DNA from: Callorhinus ursinus
Taxonomy: Eukaryota > Chordata > Mammalia > Carnivora > Otariidae
Reading direction: 5' to 3'
Length of the DNA stretch: 64,000 bases
NCBI RefSeq assembly: GCF_003265705.1
Contig: NW_020313005.1
Span: 12,730,402 to 12,794,401 of the forward strand
Position 1 is the first letter of the stretch, and each line of letters begins with the position of its first letter. The position numbers and the translations under genes were made by a program. Below are positions 24,240 through 35,849 of this stretch, one piece after another. Under the pieces are notes generated by a model, which ran no database searches, was not told where the DNA came from, and saw nothing but the letters and a program-made list of their open reading frames with translations.

Positions 24240-25273
24240 TATTCCCCTAGCACTGGAGTTCTCCCATTCTCCTTGATCGGTAAACTTGGTCATGGCTTGC
24301 TGGCTGTTCGTGCTGATCTTCTGGGGGAGGGGCCTGTTGCCGTGGTTCCCAAATGTCTTTGCCCAAGGTGGAATTGCCCCGCCCTCATGAGTTCAGGCTA
24401 AGCAAGCTGCTCCGGTTTGCTCTCAGGAGCTTTTGTTCCCTGCAAGCTCTCAGGACAGCTTTGGAGGACCAGGGTAAAAATAGTGGCCTCCTAATCTCTG
24501 CCCGGAGGAGCTGAGAACTTGGGGCCCTGCTCCTCAGTGTGCCCCCAGAGAAAAGCAGTCACTCCCGTCTCCCTGTCTCTGGCTGCACTCCGTGCTCGCC
24601 GGGCTGTGATTGAGCGTTTCTATGTCTGGCCCCCGACCCCGTGCGGAGTCTCCAAACCCAGCAGATCCCTGTGGTGCGCTTCTGCGCCGCTCCTCCCAGG
24701 GGAGGAAGGGGAGTCTCCCCGGCTCTGCTGCTTGTTGGGTCCCTGCTGGAGGAGCAGTGGCCCGACTGGGCCGCAGATCACAGTCTATGGCAACCCCGAG
24801 CTGAGAGCCCACGCCTCAGCTCCGTCTCTGCAGCCAGCTTCCCAGCTCCGATACCTGGGAGCTCTGCCGCACTCAGGCACCCCCGGTTTTTCTGTGACCC
24901 CGAGGGTTCTGACACCACACTGTCCCGCGAGGGTTCCACCCGCCGCTTAGCCACTGGAGCTACGACCCTCAGCGAAGCCGGCTTCTAAAAGTTCCGATTT
25001 TTGCTCCGCGGCTCTATCACTTGCCAAAAGCGGCCAATGGAGACCCCCTCCCCACCGTCTATCCTCCCGAATATCGCCCGGATTCACTTCTCTGCACATC
25101 CTACCTTCCAGAAAGTGGTCACTTTTCTGTTCAGAGTGTTGTTACTATTCTTATCCTCGATCTCCTGTTGAGTTCATAGGTGTTCAGAATGGTTTGATCC
25201 CTATTCAGCTGAATTCCTGAGACCAGACGAAATCCAGGTCTCCTGCTCCTCTGCCACCTTGCTCTGTCCCCCC
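24240..25273 (-). promoter_or_regulatory. L1 5' UTR, GC-rich internal promoter region
   Basis: This is the 5' end of the antisense L1, with many CpG dinucleotides (24520-25110), in strong contrast to the AT-rich intron. L1 5' UTRs hold the element's own internal promoter. Overlapping open frames of 64-143 codons on both strands (24519-24988) reflect the high GC and low stop density and are not genes. Whether this copy is still active as a promoter cannot be seen. Confidence 0.6.
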
Positions 25274-25774
25274 TAAAGTCTCTACAATTTTTATGTGGTA
25301 GATTTTTTAAATTGACTTTGTACAGAACTGTTTGAACTAAAGTATGGCCCTTATTCTGCCATTTCATTTAACGTGTGTTTGTGACATAGTATTTATGTTT
25401 CAGCAATGTCAAAGCTGAAAGTATTTTGTTCCTCACATACAGTGCATCCTCAAATAAAGTATACATCTTGAAGGATGCCAGTCAACCATGGTGTATTTGG
25501 AAAAAAATAGTGAGAAAGTTCACTAAGCATAGGAACAAATGAAAATGTACTTTTTGAGCAATAGGACTGAGACGTTCAGGGACTCTCCTTTTCGGTCCAA
25601 ACCTGTCTTAAAAGTCGATGCATGCCTTTTAAATATCATGATTCATGTCATATTCTACATGGAAATGTAGTTTTGTGGTTAGAATAACAACAACAAAAAA
25701 AAACTAATGAACTTTTTACTCTATTTATGCCTACAAGAAGTAAAAAATAAAATAAAATAATAAGTGATATTTTG

Positions 25775-25950
25775 TGAATGAATGTTTTAAGTGCCAAGCA
25801 CTGTGCTAAATATTTTATATCTCTTATTCCAGTGAAAACTAACCTTAAAAGCCTCTGAGATAAGTACTCTTATTATGCCCATATTACAGATAAGGGAACT
25901 GGAGCATAGGAAAAGGCAAAGCAACTTGCCTAAAAGTAAATAAATAAATT
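25775..25950 (+). repeat. MIR fragment
   Basis: It contains gtgccaagcactgtgctaaa, ttattatgcccatattacag and aagcaacttgcctaaaag, in MIR order. Confidence 0.82.
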
Positions 25951-26335
25951 TTTTGAGGGCAAAAAACAACAGCATCAAAATAGCCAAGGCTGATTCTCTA
26001 GTCCATGCTCTTGATCATTATGTTAGACTGGCAGACAGTTTAAGTCAGACAACTTAACTTCTCCAGAAATGTCCTGGTTAATCCAAGGATAAATATCTTC
26101 TTTGCTTGTCTTGCTGAATTTGTCATTTGTCATTGGTAAAGTATTGATGAGATTTGACCCAGGTATAGAAATCCAAAAAGATCATCTTTTTATCTTGTGT
26201 TTTTCATAGCTACCGTAGCACTTCATTTCAAAAATAAGGTAGAAGGAAGTAACACCTGACAGATTCAGGTGCAATGCTTTGATAGACATAACTTGTTACC
26301 ATCACAGTTTATTATTTCCATTTTCCTTTGTACAG

Positions 26336-26445
26336 AACCCAGTGCTGCTCCCACAGATGTCAAGGCTACAAGTGTGTCTGTGTCAGAGATTCTTGTTGCA
26401 TGGAAACATATTAAAGAGAGTCTAGGAAGACCACAGGGATTTGAG
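26336..26445 (+). CDS. CNTN6: CNTN6 coding exon: start of FnIII domain 3
   Basis: This 110-bp exon encodes the linker and first half of the third FnIII domain. Its first two bases (aa) complete the GAA codon begun by the last G of the previous exon, giving [17 protein letters not shown] across the junction. It then encodes 36 codons, including the strand-B signature EILVAWKHI with its conserved Trp, and ends with GRPQGFE exactly on a codon boundary. The acceptor is cctttgtacag and the donor gag|gtatga. The pattern of an initial phase-1 border and a final phase-0 border repeats that of the exon at 5814, as expected if each FnIII domain uses two exons. It lies 18.1 kb downstream of the previous exon. 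Confidence 0.95.
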
Positions 26446-26751
26446 GTATGAATAGAATTATTGAAAATAAGCCTTGTTATTTTTGCTGCCATTGCATTCT
26501 CCTAAAGAAATGGTTTGGTGACACTTCAACAGAATTATATTCTTTTGAAATTTTTGTTCTGTGGCAAAGAAAGAAAAATATTCTATTTTACTGGCATGTT
26601 CATTAGCTGGCTTATTTTTTTAGTACACTAGTTTCCATGGTACCATGTAAAGAATTTTTTTAAGGAGATGAAAATAGACCTTTAGATAAAAATCAGGAGT
26701 TACAGGTGGATATTTACTGATATCCAATTTGCTGGTGGTTAAAAATGTTTT

Positions 26752-26953
26752 GTTTTGTTTTTTTAAAGATTTTATTTATTTATTTGACAGAGAGACACAC
26801 AGTGAGAGAGGGAACACAAGTAGGGGGAGCGGGAGAGGGAGAACCTGGCTTCCGACTGAGCAGGGAGCCCAATGTGGGGCTCGATCCCAGGACTCTGGGA
26901 TCATGACCTGAGCCGAAGGCAGAAGCTTAACGACCGAGCCACCCAGTTGCCCC
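26752..26953 (-). mobile_element. CAN SINE, antisense
   Basis: It has the reversed tail tttatttatttatttgacag, the body gagcagggagcccaatgtgg and the reversed head gagccacccagttgccc. Target duplication taaaaatgtttt is at 26740-26751 and 26954-26965 (12 bp). It sits about 300 bp downstream of the CNTN6 exon at 26336. Confidence 0.93.
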
Positions 26954-27689
26954 TAAAAATGTTTTTGTGGAAAAATGTTTTTGCGTATTTCCTTCTAATA
27001 ATTTAATGTATGAAACAAGTTTTCCTATTATACTCTCTTGGCAGATCTTAATGCCTATACTGACTTCTCAAAGTTTCCTTGGACTTGATGATCTATACCT
27101 ATTTATTTAAATGACATTTTGTCCTTTAAATTTTGCTATTTTCAAACACGGTTTATGCCAGCCTTATAATGGTGAAAATTTCATAACATTTCAAAGACTT
27201 CAATGAAATTTTAGCCTCCACATGAATGAGAGGATTGTGTATACTCTGTGAACTTGAATATTCCACAAATTCAAGATCCCTACTTTTTGTGTTGGCCAGT
27301 AAGTGATAGGATTTTGGGGGATAATTTCTAAAAGACAAAAAATAATTAGCATCCTACCCAAGACCTTAGTTCCCTTTAAGCTTAAACAGTGACCAAGCGT
27401 AAGATTTGTACACCAACATGGTTTCAGACTGAAAACACAGTTTTTTAATTCTATTTGAGTTTTCAAATAAGCCTGAGAAATATTTGATTAATAGACTGCT
27501 AACATTAGATTGTGATTTCTATGATAAAGAATTCATGAAATCTTTCTTAAGAGTTACAGCAAGACCATGTCTAAGAAACCATTATCTATACAATATCATG
27601 GATTTGTTTCTATAATATTGCTTTGATTTATTATTTGGTGGTCATAATTCAGTATGTGTCTTATCATGATTACGTGTTTATTTGATTAA

Positions 27690-27803
27690 TATCTCCTCGT
27701 CTCCCTATCCATGCTGCAGGACTATATCTATTCACCAATGAATCTCAGCAACTGGTGTACTTGGCTCACGAGAGCTACAATAAATATTTTTTGAATGAAT
27801 GAA
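27690..27803 (+). repeat. L2 LINE 3' end fragment
   Basis: It ends with gagctacaataaatatttttt and the tgaatgaatgaata repeat typical of the L2 terminus. Confidence 0.7.
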
Positions 27804-28275
27804 TATCTGTGCTTCATAATCCGTCCCTTTTAATACCACTGTGGAAGACATTGGGGTAGCCTACCCTGCTCCCCTTCAGGGGACCAGTATACTTTCCCCA
27901 GCTTTCACCAGTGTTGGCTGCTTATGGTCCTCAGTTTCCCCTTTGGAGAACTGTCCTTCACTCAAGGGTGCTGCTTTACCTGAAAAATTCCCTTCCCACA
28001 ATCAGGCAACCCAAAGCCAATGACTGACTGACACTGGTCACTTGACTAAAGAAGAAAACAACTTTATGGTACATTTTATGATGTAGACCCTTTGCTGTGT
28101 GCATCAGGACAAGGCTGAATTGATTACCGAGACCACAGTCCTTCTCATCTCCCTCTCCTTCCTTCTTCTCTCCTCCCTTCTTTACATGTTTACCTGCAAG
28201 TTCTCTCAAAATAAATCACATGCACTCAAATCTCTGTCTCAATCTCTGCTTCTAGGGAGCCTAACCTAAAACAGC
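27804..28275 (+). repeat. Possible old LTR-like repeat
   Basis: The right end (ctcaaaataaatcacatgca, caatctctgcttctaggg, then agcctaacctaaaaca) resembles the polyadenylation region and 3' border of some ERVL-type LTRs. I cannot place the family or the left border. Small open frames here have no support. Confidence 0.35.
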
Positions 28276-28559
28276 TACATAAGTGTAGACTAACCTAGAA
28301 TTCTGAATAAAAACATCTGGTGTGCATACTGTTAGAAAAGCCACAAAGTGTATCCTGGTAAACAGAAGAGTGAGGGATCCAGGCTCCCACATCTCAGAGT
28401 GGTGCTTCTCTCACACAGGCAGCCACACTCAATTTTTTTTTTTCTGCATGATATTCACATTCCCACTGCAACTCACTTGTAATAAAAGCTCTCTTGGAGG
28501 TCCAAACATCACCTAAGATTTATATTTGTGCACAATTCTTCTCCTTGTAAATATGAATA

Positions 28560-30130
28560 ATTAATTCATTAAGTCAACAAACATTTATTGAAGACTCACT
28601 AAGTACCTACCAGACACTAAGCTAGATGCTAAGGATAAAACAATGACCAAAGTGAAGTCTCTGTCCTCAAGAAAATCATATTGAATTAGGGAAGGCAAAT
28701 AACAAACAAACTAACAAATAAATGTGGGATATAATTTCAATTATGATACTGTGTAGAAAAATAAACCTGAATAAGAAGGTAGAGAGTGAAAGAGTGTGCT
28801 ATTTATAAAGTATGAAAAGTCACCCTTTTTGAGGTTGTGACATTTGAATTGAAACATGACCGAATGTGAAAGAGGCAGAAAGAACAGCAAACTCAAAGTC
28901 TTTAAAGTAACAGCATGCTGGTCTTGTTCAAAGAACATGGAGTGATTTGGGTGAGATAGCAGTGAACAACAGAGAAGGTGGTAGGAAAATGGTGGAAAGA
29001 ACACCAAGACAAGGACCAGATTATATGGGGTTTTGTGAACCACAGAAAAGAATCTGGATTTTATCCCAAGTATGAGGAGAAGGCATTAGAAGATTTTGAA
29101 CAGGAAGAGTCAAGTCAGTATCTGACTTAAATTTTAAAAGACTCTTAGTCTAGAGGGTAGAGAATAGACTCTAGACTAGATCTCAGGAAGAACAAATAAA
29201 GGCAGTTGTTCCAACCTAGGTGAAAATGAACTTTTTTTTCTAATTAATTTATTTATTTTAGAGAGAGGGAGAGAGAGAGAACAAGTGAGTTGGGGGAGGG
29301 GCTGAGGCAGAGGGAGAGAATCTCAAGCAAACTCCCTGCTGAGCACAGAGCCTGATGCAGGGCTCAGTCCCACAGCCCATAAGATCACAACCTGAGCTGA
29401 AATCATGAGTTGGACGCTAACTGAGACACCCAGGCACCCCAGACAATGAAGTTGCTTTTGACTGGAGCAATCGCAGTGAAATTGAAAAGAGACTTTTTAA
29501 CATATATTTTGTATGGATGTATGATGGAATTTGAAAATGAATTCAATGTGAACTAAGAAAAAGAAAGGAATCAAAGATAATTCCAGAGTTTTTCACCCAA
29601 GAAACTGAGCAAATAACATGTCATTCACATAGATGAGAAACTCGAAAAAAGAGTGGATGTTAGTGAAAAAAAATTACAGATTCTGGTTTAAATGTGTTTA
29701 ATTTTATGAGACTTCTTATTTCCAAAAAGAGTTTTCAAGTAGGTCTTATGCTAAGAGAAAGAGTAGAGATGGAGATTTAACTCCAAGGAATCATCAGTAT
29801 ATAAATGGCTTTTATATATATACTGGCTGAGATCACTGAATGTTGATAAAGAAGATGTTTCAGAATTGAGCCCTATGATGCCTGACCATTTGGAACTCAA
29901 GAAAGAAAGGGAGTCTGGCCAAAGAAATGAAGGGAGACAAGGAAGAATTTCAGAAGCTAAGAGAAGAATTGCTCTACTGGGTAAAATGCTTCTGAGAAAT
30001 TCAGAAAGATGAAGCCTGAGATTGCGAAACAGATATGGCCATGTAGAGATCCTAGTGACCTTGGTGAGAGTTTTATGGAATGCTGTGATCAAGGTTTGAC
30101 TAGAGATTAAAAGCAAGACCACTCAAGAGT
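28560..30130 (+). repeat. Degraded ancient interspersed repeat, family not assigned (copy 1)
   Basis: It starts acaaacatttattgaagact with gtctctgtcctcaagaaaat. It continues through gaaaagaatctggattttat, gaatcatcagtatataaatg and attgagccctatgatgcctg to atcctagtgaccttggtgag. This ordered string of phrases is one I know from a long mammal-wide repeat, but I cannot name it with certainty. A SINE interrupts it at about 29231-29439. Minus-strand open frames at 28741-29043 and 29751-30122 fall within it and show no conserved protein. Confidence 0.6.
29231..29439 (-). mobile_element. Older CAN SINE, antisense
   Basis: It has the reversed tail taatttatttattttagag and a GA-rich body. It continues through ctccctgctgagcacagagc to the reversed head gacacccaggcacccc. 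It is more diverged than the other SINEs. A target duplication around aatgaa is doubtful. Confidence 0.8.
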
Positions 30131-30407
30131 AACACTCAAGAGGGTCAGAGCACAACATTGTTGCTAAATGTGTATCATTTAAAATGGAAATGTATCCAAA
30201 AAACTGGAATATCCTTAAAAATAGAATGTTAAGAATAAACCAAATTCTGGAATAATCATCACAATTATTGTATTTTAAAATTCAAATAAATTAACACAAA
30301 TTCTGACAACAATTTTTATACTTAGAAACACAGAATCCATGGGCACAGTAACCTTTATACTATTTTATAGTGCTTTATAAGTCATTTTTAAAAACCTGGC
30401 ATCTTGT

Positions 30408-31529
30408 CAAATCAAAAAACTTACAATAGATAAACAAAAAATAGAGAGCAAGAAATCCAAGCATAACACTAAAAAAACCCATCAAACCACAAGAGAAGAA
30501 AGGGATAGAGAAGAACTTCAAAGACAACCAGAAAACAATTAACAAAGTACCAATAGGCACATACCCCTCAATAGTTACTTTAAATGTGAATGGACTAAAT
30601 GTTCCAATCAAAAGGATTGAGAATAAACAAGAACCATCTATATGTTGCCTACAAGAGACTCACTTCAGACCTTAGGACACATGCAGATTGAAAGTGAAGG
30701 GCTGAAAAAATGTATACCATGCAAATTGGAGCAAAAAGAAAAAAGGGGTAGCAGTACTTCTATCAGACAAAATAGACTTTAAAACAAGAGATAAAGAAGG
30801 ACACTACATAATGATAAAGGGAACAATTCAACAAGAGAATATAACAATTGTAAATATTTATGCACCTAACAGAGAAGAACTTAAATACATAAAGCAACTA
30901 TTAACAGACATAAAGGAAGAAAGTGACAGTAATACAATAATAGTAGGGGACTTTAACACCCCATCTACCTCGATGGATATATCATCCAGACAGAAAATCA
31001 ACAAGGAATCAACAGCTCTAAATTACACATTGGACCAGATGGATCTGACAAATATATTCAGAACATTCCAACCAGAAACAGCAGAAGTGCACATTTTCAA
31101 GTATACATGGAATATTTTCTAGAATAGATCACATGTTAGGCCCCAAATAAGTCTCAAGGAATTCAAAAAGATTGATATCATATCATGCATCTTTTCTGAC
31201 CAAAACATAAGAAATCACAAGAAAAAATCTGGAAAGAACACAAATACATGGAAGCTAAATAACATGCTACAGAACAATGATTGGGTCAAGCAAGAAATCA
31301 AAGAGGAAATCAAAAATTACACAGATACAAATGAAAATAAACACACAAGGGTCCAAAATCTTTGGGATGCATCAAAAATTGTCCTAAGAGGGAAGATTTA
31401 GCAATACAGGCCTACCTCATGAAGTAAGAAAATTCTCAAAAACCTAACCCTCACATAAAAGAGCAAGAAAAAGAACAAAGCCCCAAGCCAGTAGAAGAAA
31501 GGAAATAATAAAAATTAGTGAAAAAATGT
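30408..31529 (+). mobile_element. Old L1 internal fragment (ORF2 5' part), sense
   Basis: It covers the inter-ORF segment and the endonuclease part of ORF2. Recognisable are VNIYAPNREELKYIKQ and IIVGDFNTPSTSMD in one frame (30811-31122). The same L1 segment recurs at 35690-36860. It stops at an A-rich point inside ORF2 instead of at the normal 3' end. A short direct repeat catcttgt (30400-30407 and 31530-31537) may be its target duplication. Stops and frameshifts make it non-coding. Confidence 0.82.
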
Positions 31530-31539
31530 CATCTTGTTA

Positions 31540-31620
31540 CCAAATTTATTTATTTGGTGTATATTTATATTTATTTGGTATATATATTTATATTTATATA
31601 TTTATTTTTTAATTTTTTTA
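31540..31620. repeat. AT-rich low-complexity tract
   Basis: Repeats of tttatatttatttggtata occur with variations, directly after the L1 fragment. Confidence 0.7.
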
Positions 31621-32399
31621 TTTGGAAAATTAAATGTATACTTTTTATAATCAGAAAATGAAAACTTTTACAATTCAGTGGCCAAGTATGACATTAATGG
31701 TTATTTATACTATCTCATAACTGGATAGTTGCATGTAGATTTAAAAATAAATATGAAATAAATAGGGCTTATAAGCATTTCTGCCACCCTCTCTTCTCTG
31801 TTCTCTTTACCCCTTTAAGGAGAGATCTCCTTCACCTTATCCACCCTAGAACTTACTCCTCTCATCTCCTCACCTTTTTTGTTTTTTTCACTTACTAAAA
31901 GATCTCACTGACTAAATATTACTAAAATATAGTAACCTACTAAAGTTTAATATTTATCTCACAACTACCTCCCTTCTCTATTCTATCCCAACCACAGTCC
32001 TAGCTAAATTTACTAGTGGTAGAATTTTGAGCATGTGACAATAATTATTTGTCTGTCACCAAACTCATGGGATTGGTTTCAAATTGTATGTACTTACCAT
32101 ATCAGTTCTACCAATCATTTTCTAGCCATAATTACAACTTTACCTGCAATGTTTGAAAGAGTTAGTTACAATAAAGGTACTATGTGCCATTTTGAAAATA
32201 GCAGAGACTGTGTTTTCGGCCACCTCTGTTGTTTTTCCTGAATTGAAATGTGTGAATGAGATAGAAAAGGTTCTGCTCTTATCGATGTAGAATCCTAACG
32301 GGAGAATACAAATAAAAATAAAAGAAATAAGCAAACAAGTAAAATAAGCTTAAATAACAATACATATAGAAGTTTAAATGTAGAACACACTTGGTTCCT

Positions 32400-33200
32400 T
32401 TAAGGAAAAGAAAGAAGTAGAGCAACTAGATCTTAGTGAACAATGATGTGAGTAGAATTAAAAGTAGAAAGTAGTGGGCTGAGACAAGATTATGTAGGGA
32501 TATATGGATTACAGAGTTTTCATTTTCTTTCAAATGCAATGAAAAGACATTGTGGAAATTTAAAGAGAGGACTGAGAATTTCTGATTTACATTTTTTTAA
32601 ACACCACTTTGGTTGTTCTTATGTAAAGAATGAAAGGAGGAGGGAAGAAAAGTCAGGAGTAGAAGTTAAGAGGCTCTTGCAATAATCTAAGTAAGAAATG
32701 ATGGTGAGTTAAACTTACGTCATAGCAGTGGAGTAAGAGAGAAGTAAATATACTTCAGACACAGAGCTGACAAGATTTGCTGACTCATCAGATATGGAGG
32801 GAAGAGAAATGATTTCTGCAGACTGGTTTGGTCAAATGAATGAATGGCAGTGCCATTTTTCAGAAAAAAAAAAAGGAGAAACTGGACAATAGGACAAAGA
32901 ACAGATTTGAAGGTGGGAAATTAAGAGTTCTGTTTGGCTAACTTAAATTTAACATGCCTGTTAGAAATTTAGGAGAATAAGTCAGGTAGGAAAGAGGATA
33001 TATGGGTTTGAAGTCTAAGAGATCAGGGTAAAAACATTAAAATGGCAGTCATAGAGGAGGTATTCAAAGACATGCTATGAGATGAAACCGCCTAAAGGAA
33101 AAAATTTCCAGAGGAGATGAGAGGGGGAAAAAAAGGATAGGAGAAGGAGTGAGAAGGGGCTAAGCTGTGTCCTGGCACACTCCGCATTTAGAAGTTTAGC
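32400..33200 (+). repeat. Ancient interspersed repeat, family not assigned (copy 2, left part)
   Basis: It shows phrases of the same family as 28560-30130, here from the middle of the element: ctcttgcaataatctaagta, aatgatggtgagtt, attaagagttctgtttggct and gctgtgtcctggcacactcc. It is cut at 33200 by the old sense L1 and appears to resume at 46865. Confidence 0.55.
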
Positions 33201-34480
33201 AGGGAAGGAAGGAAGATGACAGAGTAGGAGGATCCCAAATTCACCCTTGGACACACCAACATAACAGCTACACGTGTACAACTAACTCTGAAAATGACTT
33301 AAGACTGGCAGAACAGACCTTCCACAGCTAATGTTAAAGAGAAGACCACATGTGAAAGGGTAGGAGTGTTGAAGACACAGTTGGGAACCCCAGTGCAACT
33401 AACCACAAACAAGAGGGACATCACAAACATGGAGAAGTGAGACAGACCCCACACCAGGCACCCCCAGCACTGGGGACCTGCACTGGGAAGATGAGCTCCC
33501 ATACCATTTGACTTTGAAAACCAGTGAGACTTCACACCAAGAGCTTTAAAAATCAGCGGCCTTAACTCCTGAACACCTGGAGCATGATAGGAAACCAAGT
33601 CCCCACATTTAACAAGCCAGCATACTAAATAACTCAGCCCCAGACACAGCATAGAAGCAGCAGTTTGAAAAGTGCCTTGGATATATGTGAAGGAGATTTA
33701 TTGACTAATCTTAGAACATGTGCAAGAGGATTAGAGATCTGCAGGAGATGTCTTCAAGAACAAAAGTGCTGGTAGATGAAGTTTTTCTTCCCCTCCCCCA
33801 GTCTAGGTAGCCAGACACTTGCAAGAACCAATGCTAAAATTCTCCATTTACCTTGCTAGCACCACATGCCCTTTTCCTCCTGTGCAGTGTCCCCTTTGGA
33901 CTTACCCCATCCAATCTGCCTGCCTTGATAAGTGTACCTCCAAAGAAGCTCCTGCCCCACCATACCCAGCAGGCAGCCCTGGCCTGGAAGGCACCACTCC
34001 AACGTAACTCCTGCCCTGGGGAGAAAGGGTAACCCCACACACCAGCATGCCAGTAGTTCCTGCAGCAGGACCTCTTAGATGCTCTGCAGAATGTAAGCCC
34101 TGTCCGTTGATGCCCACCTACAGCTGTGGCAAAGAGGCTAATTGCAAACATCTAGGTAGACTGATGACCCTACTCACCAAGAGCCTGTTACAGCTGCATC
34201 CAAGCCTCTCAACAGATTGGGTAGCAAACTCTGCCCAGTGTGCCCACAGCAGATAAAGCAGGTCATTGCAGCTGGCTGGGCTGCAGGCAATTGCAGCTCA
34301 GCCACAGAAGCTCACACGGGAGAAACCACTGGAGCATCTGGTTCTGGTGACCATGTGGAACTGCACTGTATTTTGTGTATTTTACTACAGGACCTCTTCT
34401 ATACAGACCATGACTTTCAAAACCAAAAGACATAGCCAATCTACCTGGTATATAAAAACAAACATAGAAAGTTAGACAAA

Positions 34481-35160
34481 ATGAATAGAGAGTGGAATAT
34501 GCCCCAAATGAAAGAACACAACAAAATCACAATAGAAGAGCTAAATGAAATGAAGATAAGCAATATTCCTAATAAAGAATTCAAAGTAATGGTCATAAAG
34601 ATACTCACTGGACTTGAGAAAAAAGTAGAGTCTCAGTGAGAACTTCAACAAAGAAAAATATAAAAAAGAACCAGCAGAACTGAAGAATTCAAAAACTGAA
34701 ATGAAGAATACTGTAGAGGGAATCAACACCAGATTAGAGGATGCAGAAGAATGGATCAGTGATCTGGAAGACAGAGCAATGGAATGCACCCAAGCTGAAC
34801 AGCAATAAGAATAACTAAAAATGAAAATAGGTTAAGAGAACTCTGCAACAACATCAAACATAATAACATTCACATTATAGGGATCCCGGAAGAAGAAGAG
34901 AGAGAGAAGAGGGAAGAAAACTTATTTGAAGAAACAATAGCTGAAAATGTCCCTAATCTGGGGAAAGAAAAAGACATCCAGTTATAGGAAACACACAGAG
35001 CTCCTAACAAGAAGAACCCAAGAAGGTCCACACTAAGACATGTAGCAAAAAAAAAAAAAAATGATAAAGAGATAATTTTAAATGCAACAAGGAATAAAGA
35101 AACAGTTACAGACAAGGGAAACACCATAATGCTATCAGCTGATTTTTCAGCAGAAACTTC
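34481..35160 (+). pseudogene. L1 ORF1 remnant in the old sense L1
   Basis: The start region reads MNREWNMPQMKEHNKITIEE from the ATG at 34481. After that come a Glu/Lys-rich coiled-coil segment and, around 34870, a block equivalent to the RRM start (IIGIPEEEER-like, gatcccggaagaagaagaga). In-frame stops (for example the tga near 34640) and frameshifts break it. Non-coding today. Confidence 0.75.
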
Positions 35161-35849
35161 AGACCAGAAGGGAGTGGTATGATATATTAAAGTTCTGAAA
35201 GGAAAAAATCTACAATCAAAAATCTACACAGCAAGATTATCACTCAGAATAGGCAAGATAAAGAGTTTCCCACACAAACAAAACTTAAAGAGTTCATGAC
35301 CCCCAAATCAGCCTTATAAGAAACGTTAAAGAGGATTTTTTAAGTGGAAAAAAAAAAGTCATAACTAGAAGTAAGAAAATTATAAAAGAAAAAAATTTCA
35401 GAGGTAAAACCGAACATATAGTAAAGATAGTAGATTAATCACTTATGAAGCCAGTATGGAGGTTAAAACACAAAAGTAATAAAATAAATTACATCTACAA
35501 AAATTCATACGGGATGTATAAGATAAAAATATGTAAAATCTGATATCATACACATGAAACATGGAGAGGGGAGTAAAAATTTAGTGCTTTTAGAATGTGT
35601 TTGTTGTTAATTGACTATCAAACTAATATTTACTACTATACACATACGATGTTATGTTAGAACTCAATGGCAACCACAAATCAAAAACCTATAATAGATC
35701 CATGAAAAATAAAGAGAGCATAACACTAAAGAAAGCCATCAAACCAAAAAAAAAAGAAAGAAAGAAAGAAAGAGAAGAAGGAACATAAAATAACTGCAAA
35801 ACCAACTAAAAAACAATTAACAAAGTGCCAATAAGTACATATCTCTCCA

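Larger units (their letters stand above)
17118..25273 (-). mobile_element. Full-length L1 LINE, antisense, with nested insertions
   Basis: The element reads 5' to 3' from 25273 down to 17118: a GC-rich 5' UTR (about 22560-25273), ORF1 (21650-22545), ORF2 (17586-21568), and 3' UTR with A-rich tail at 17118. Perfect 19-bp direct repeats taaagtctctacaattttt at 17099-17117 and 25274-25292 are the target duplication and prove one full-length insertion. A SINE (19091-19262) and a 5'-inverted L1 (about 23205-24110) landed inside later; without them the element is about 7.1 kb. The minus strand near the 5' end carries aaggtggcag, one change from the aagatggc YY1-type motif in the sister copy at 43922. 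Confidence 0.95.
8210..26335 (+). other. CNTN6: CNTN6 intron (phase 1, 18.1 kb)
   Basis: The donor is gtcagt and the acceptor is ccattttcctttgtacag. About half of the intron is one antisense full-length L1 with nested insertions (17118-25273). The remainder has five MIR fragments, a 5'-truncated L1, two CAN SINEs and a short L1 tail. The stretch 13000-16140 has no young repeat; 13300-13800 is non-repetitive and listed separately. Confidence 0.85.

Noticed and set aside
24519..24988. Cluster of overlapping open frames of 64-143 codons in GC-rich DNA
   Set aside because: They lie in the L1 5' UTR on both strands. High GC makes stops rare, and the sister L1 (43206-43655) shows the same pattern without frame conservation.
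28741..30122. Minus-strand open frames of 100 and 123 codons
   Set aside because: They lie within a degraded ancient repeat, with no recognised domain or splice context.
33819..34475. Several overlapping open frames of 60-105 codons
   Set aside because: They fall in the 5' UTR of the old sense L1; frames on both strands overlap and no protein family is visible.
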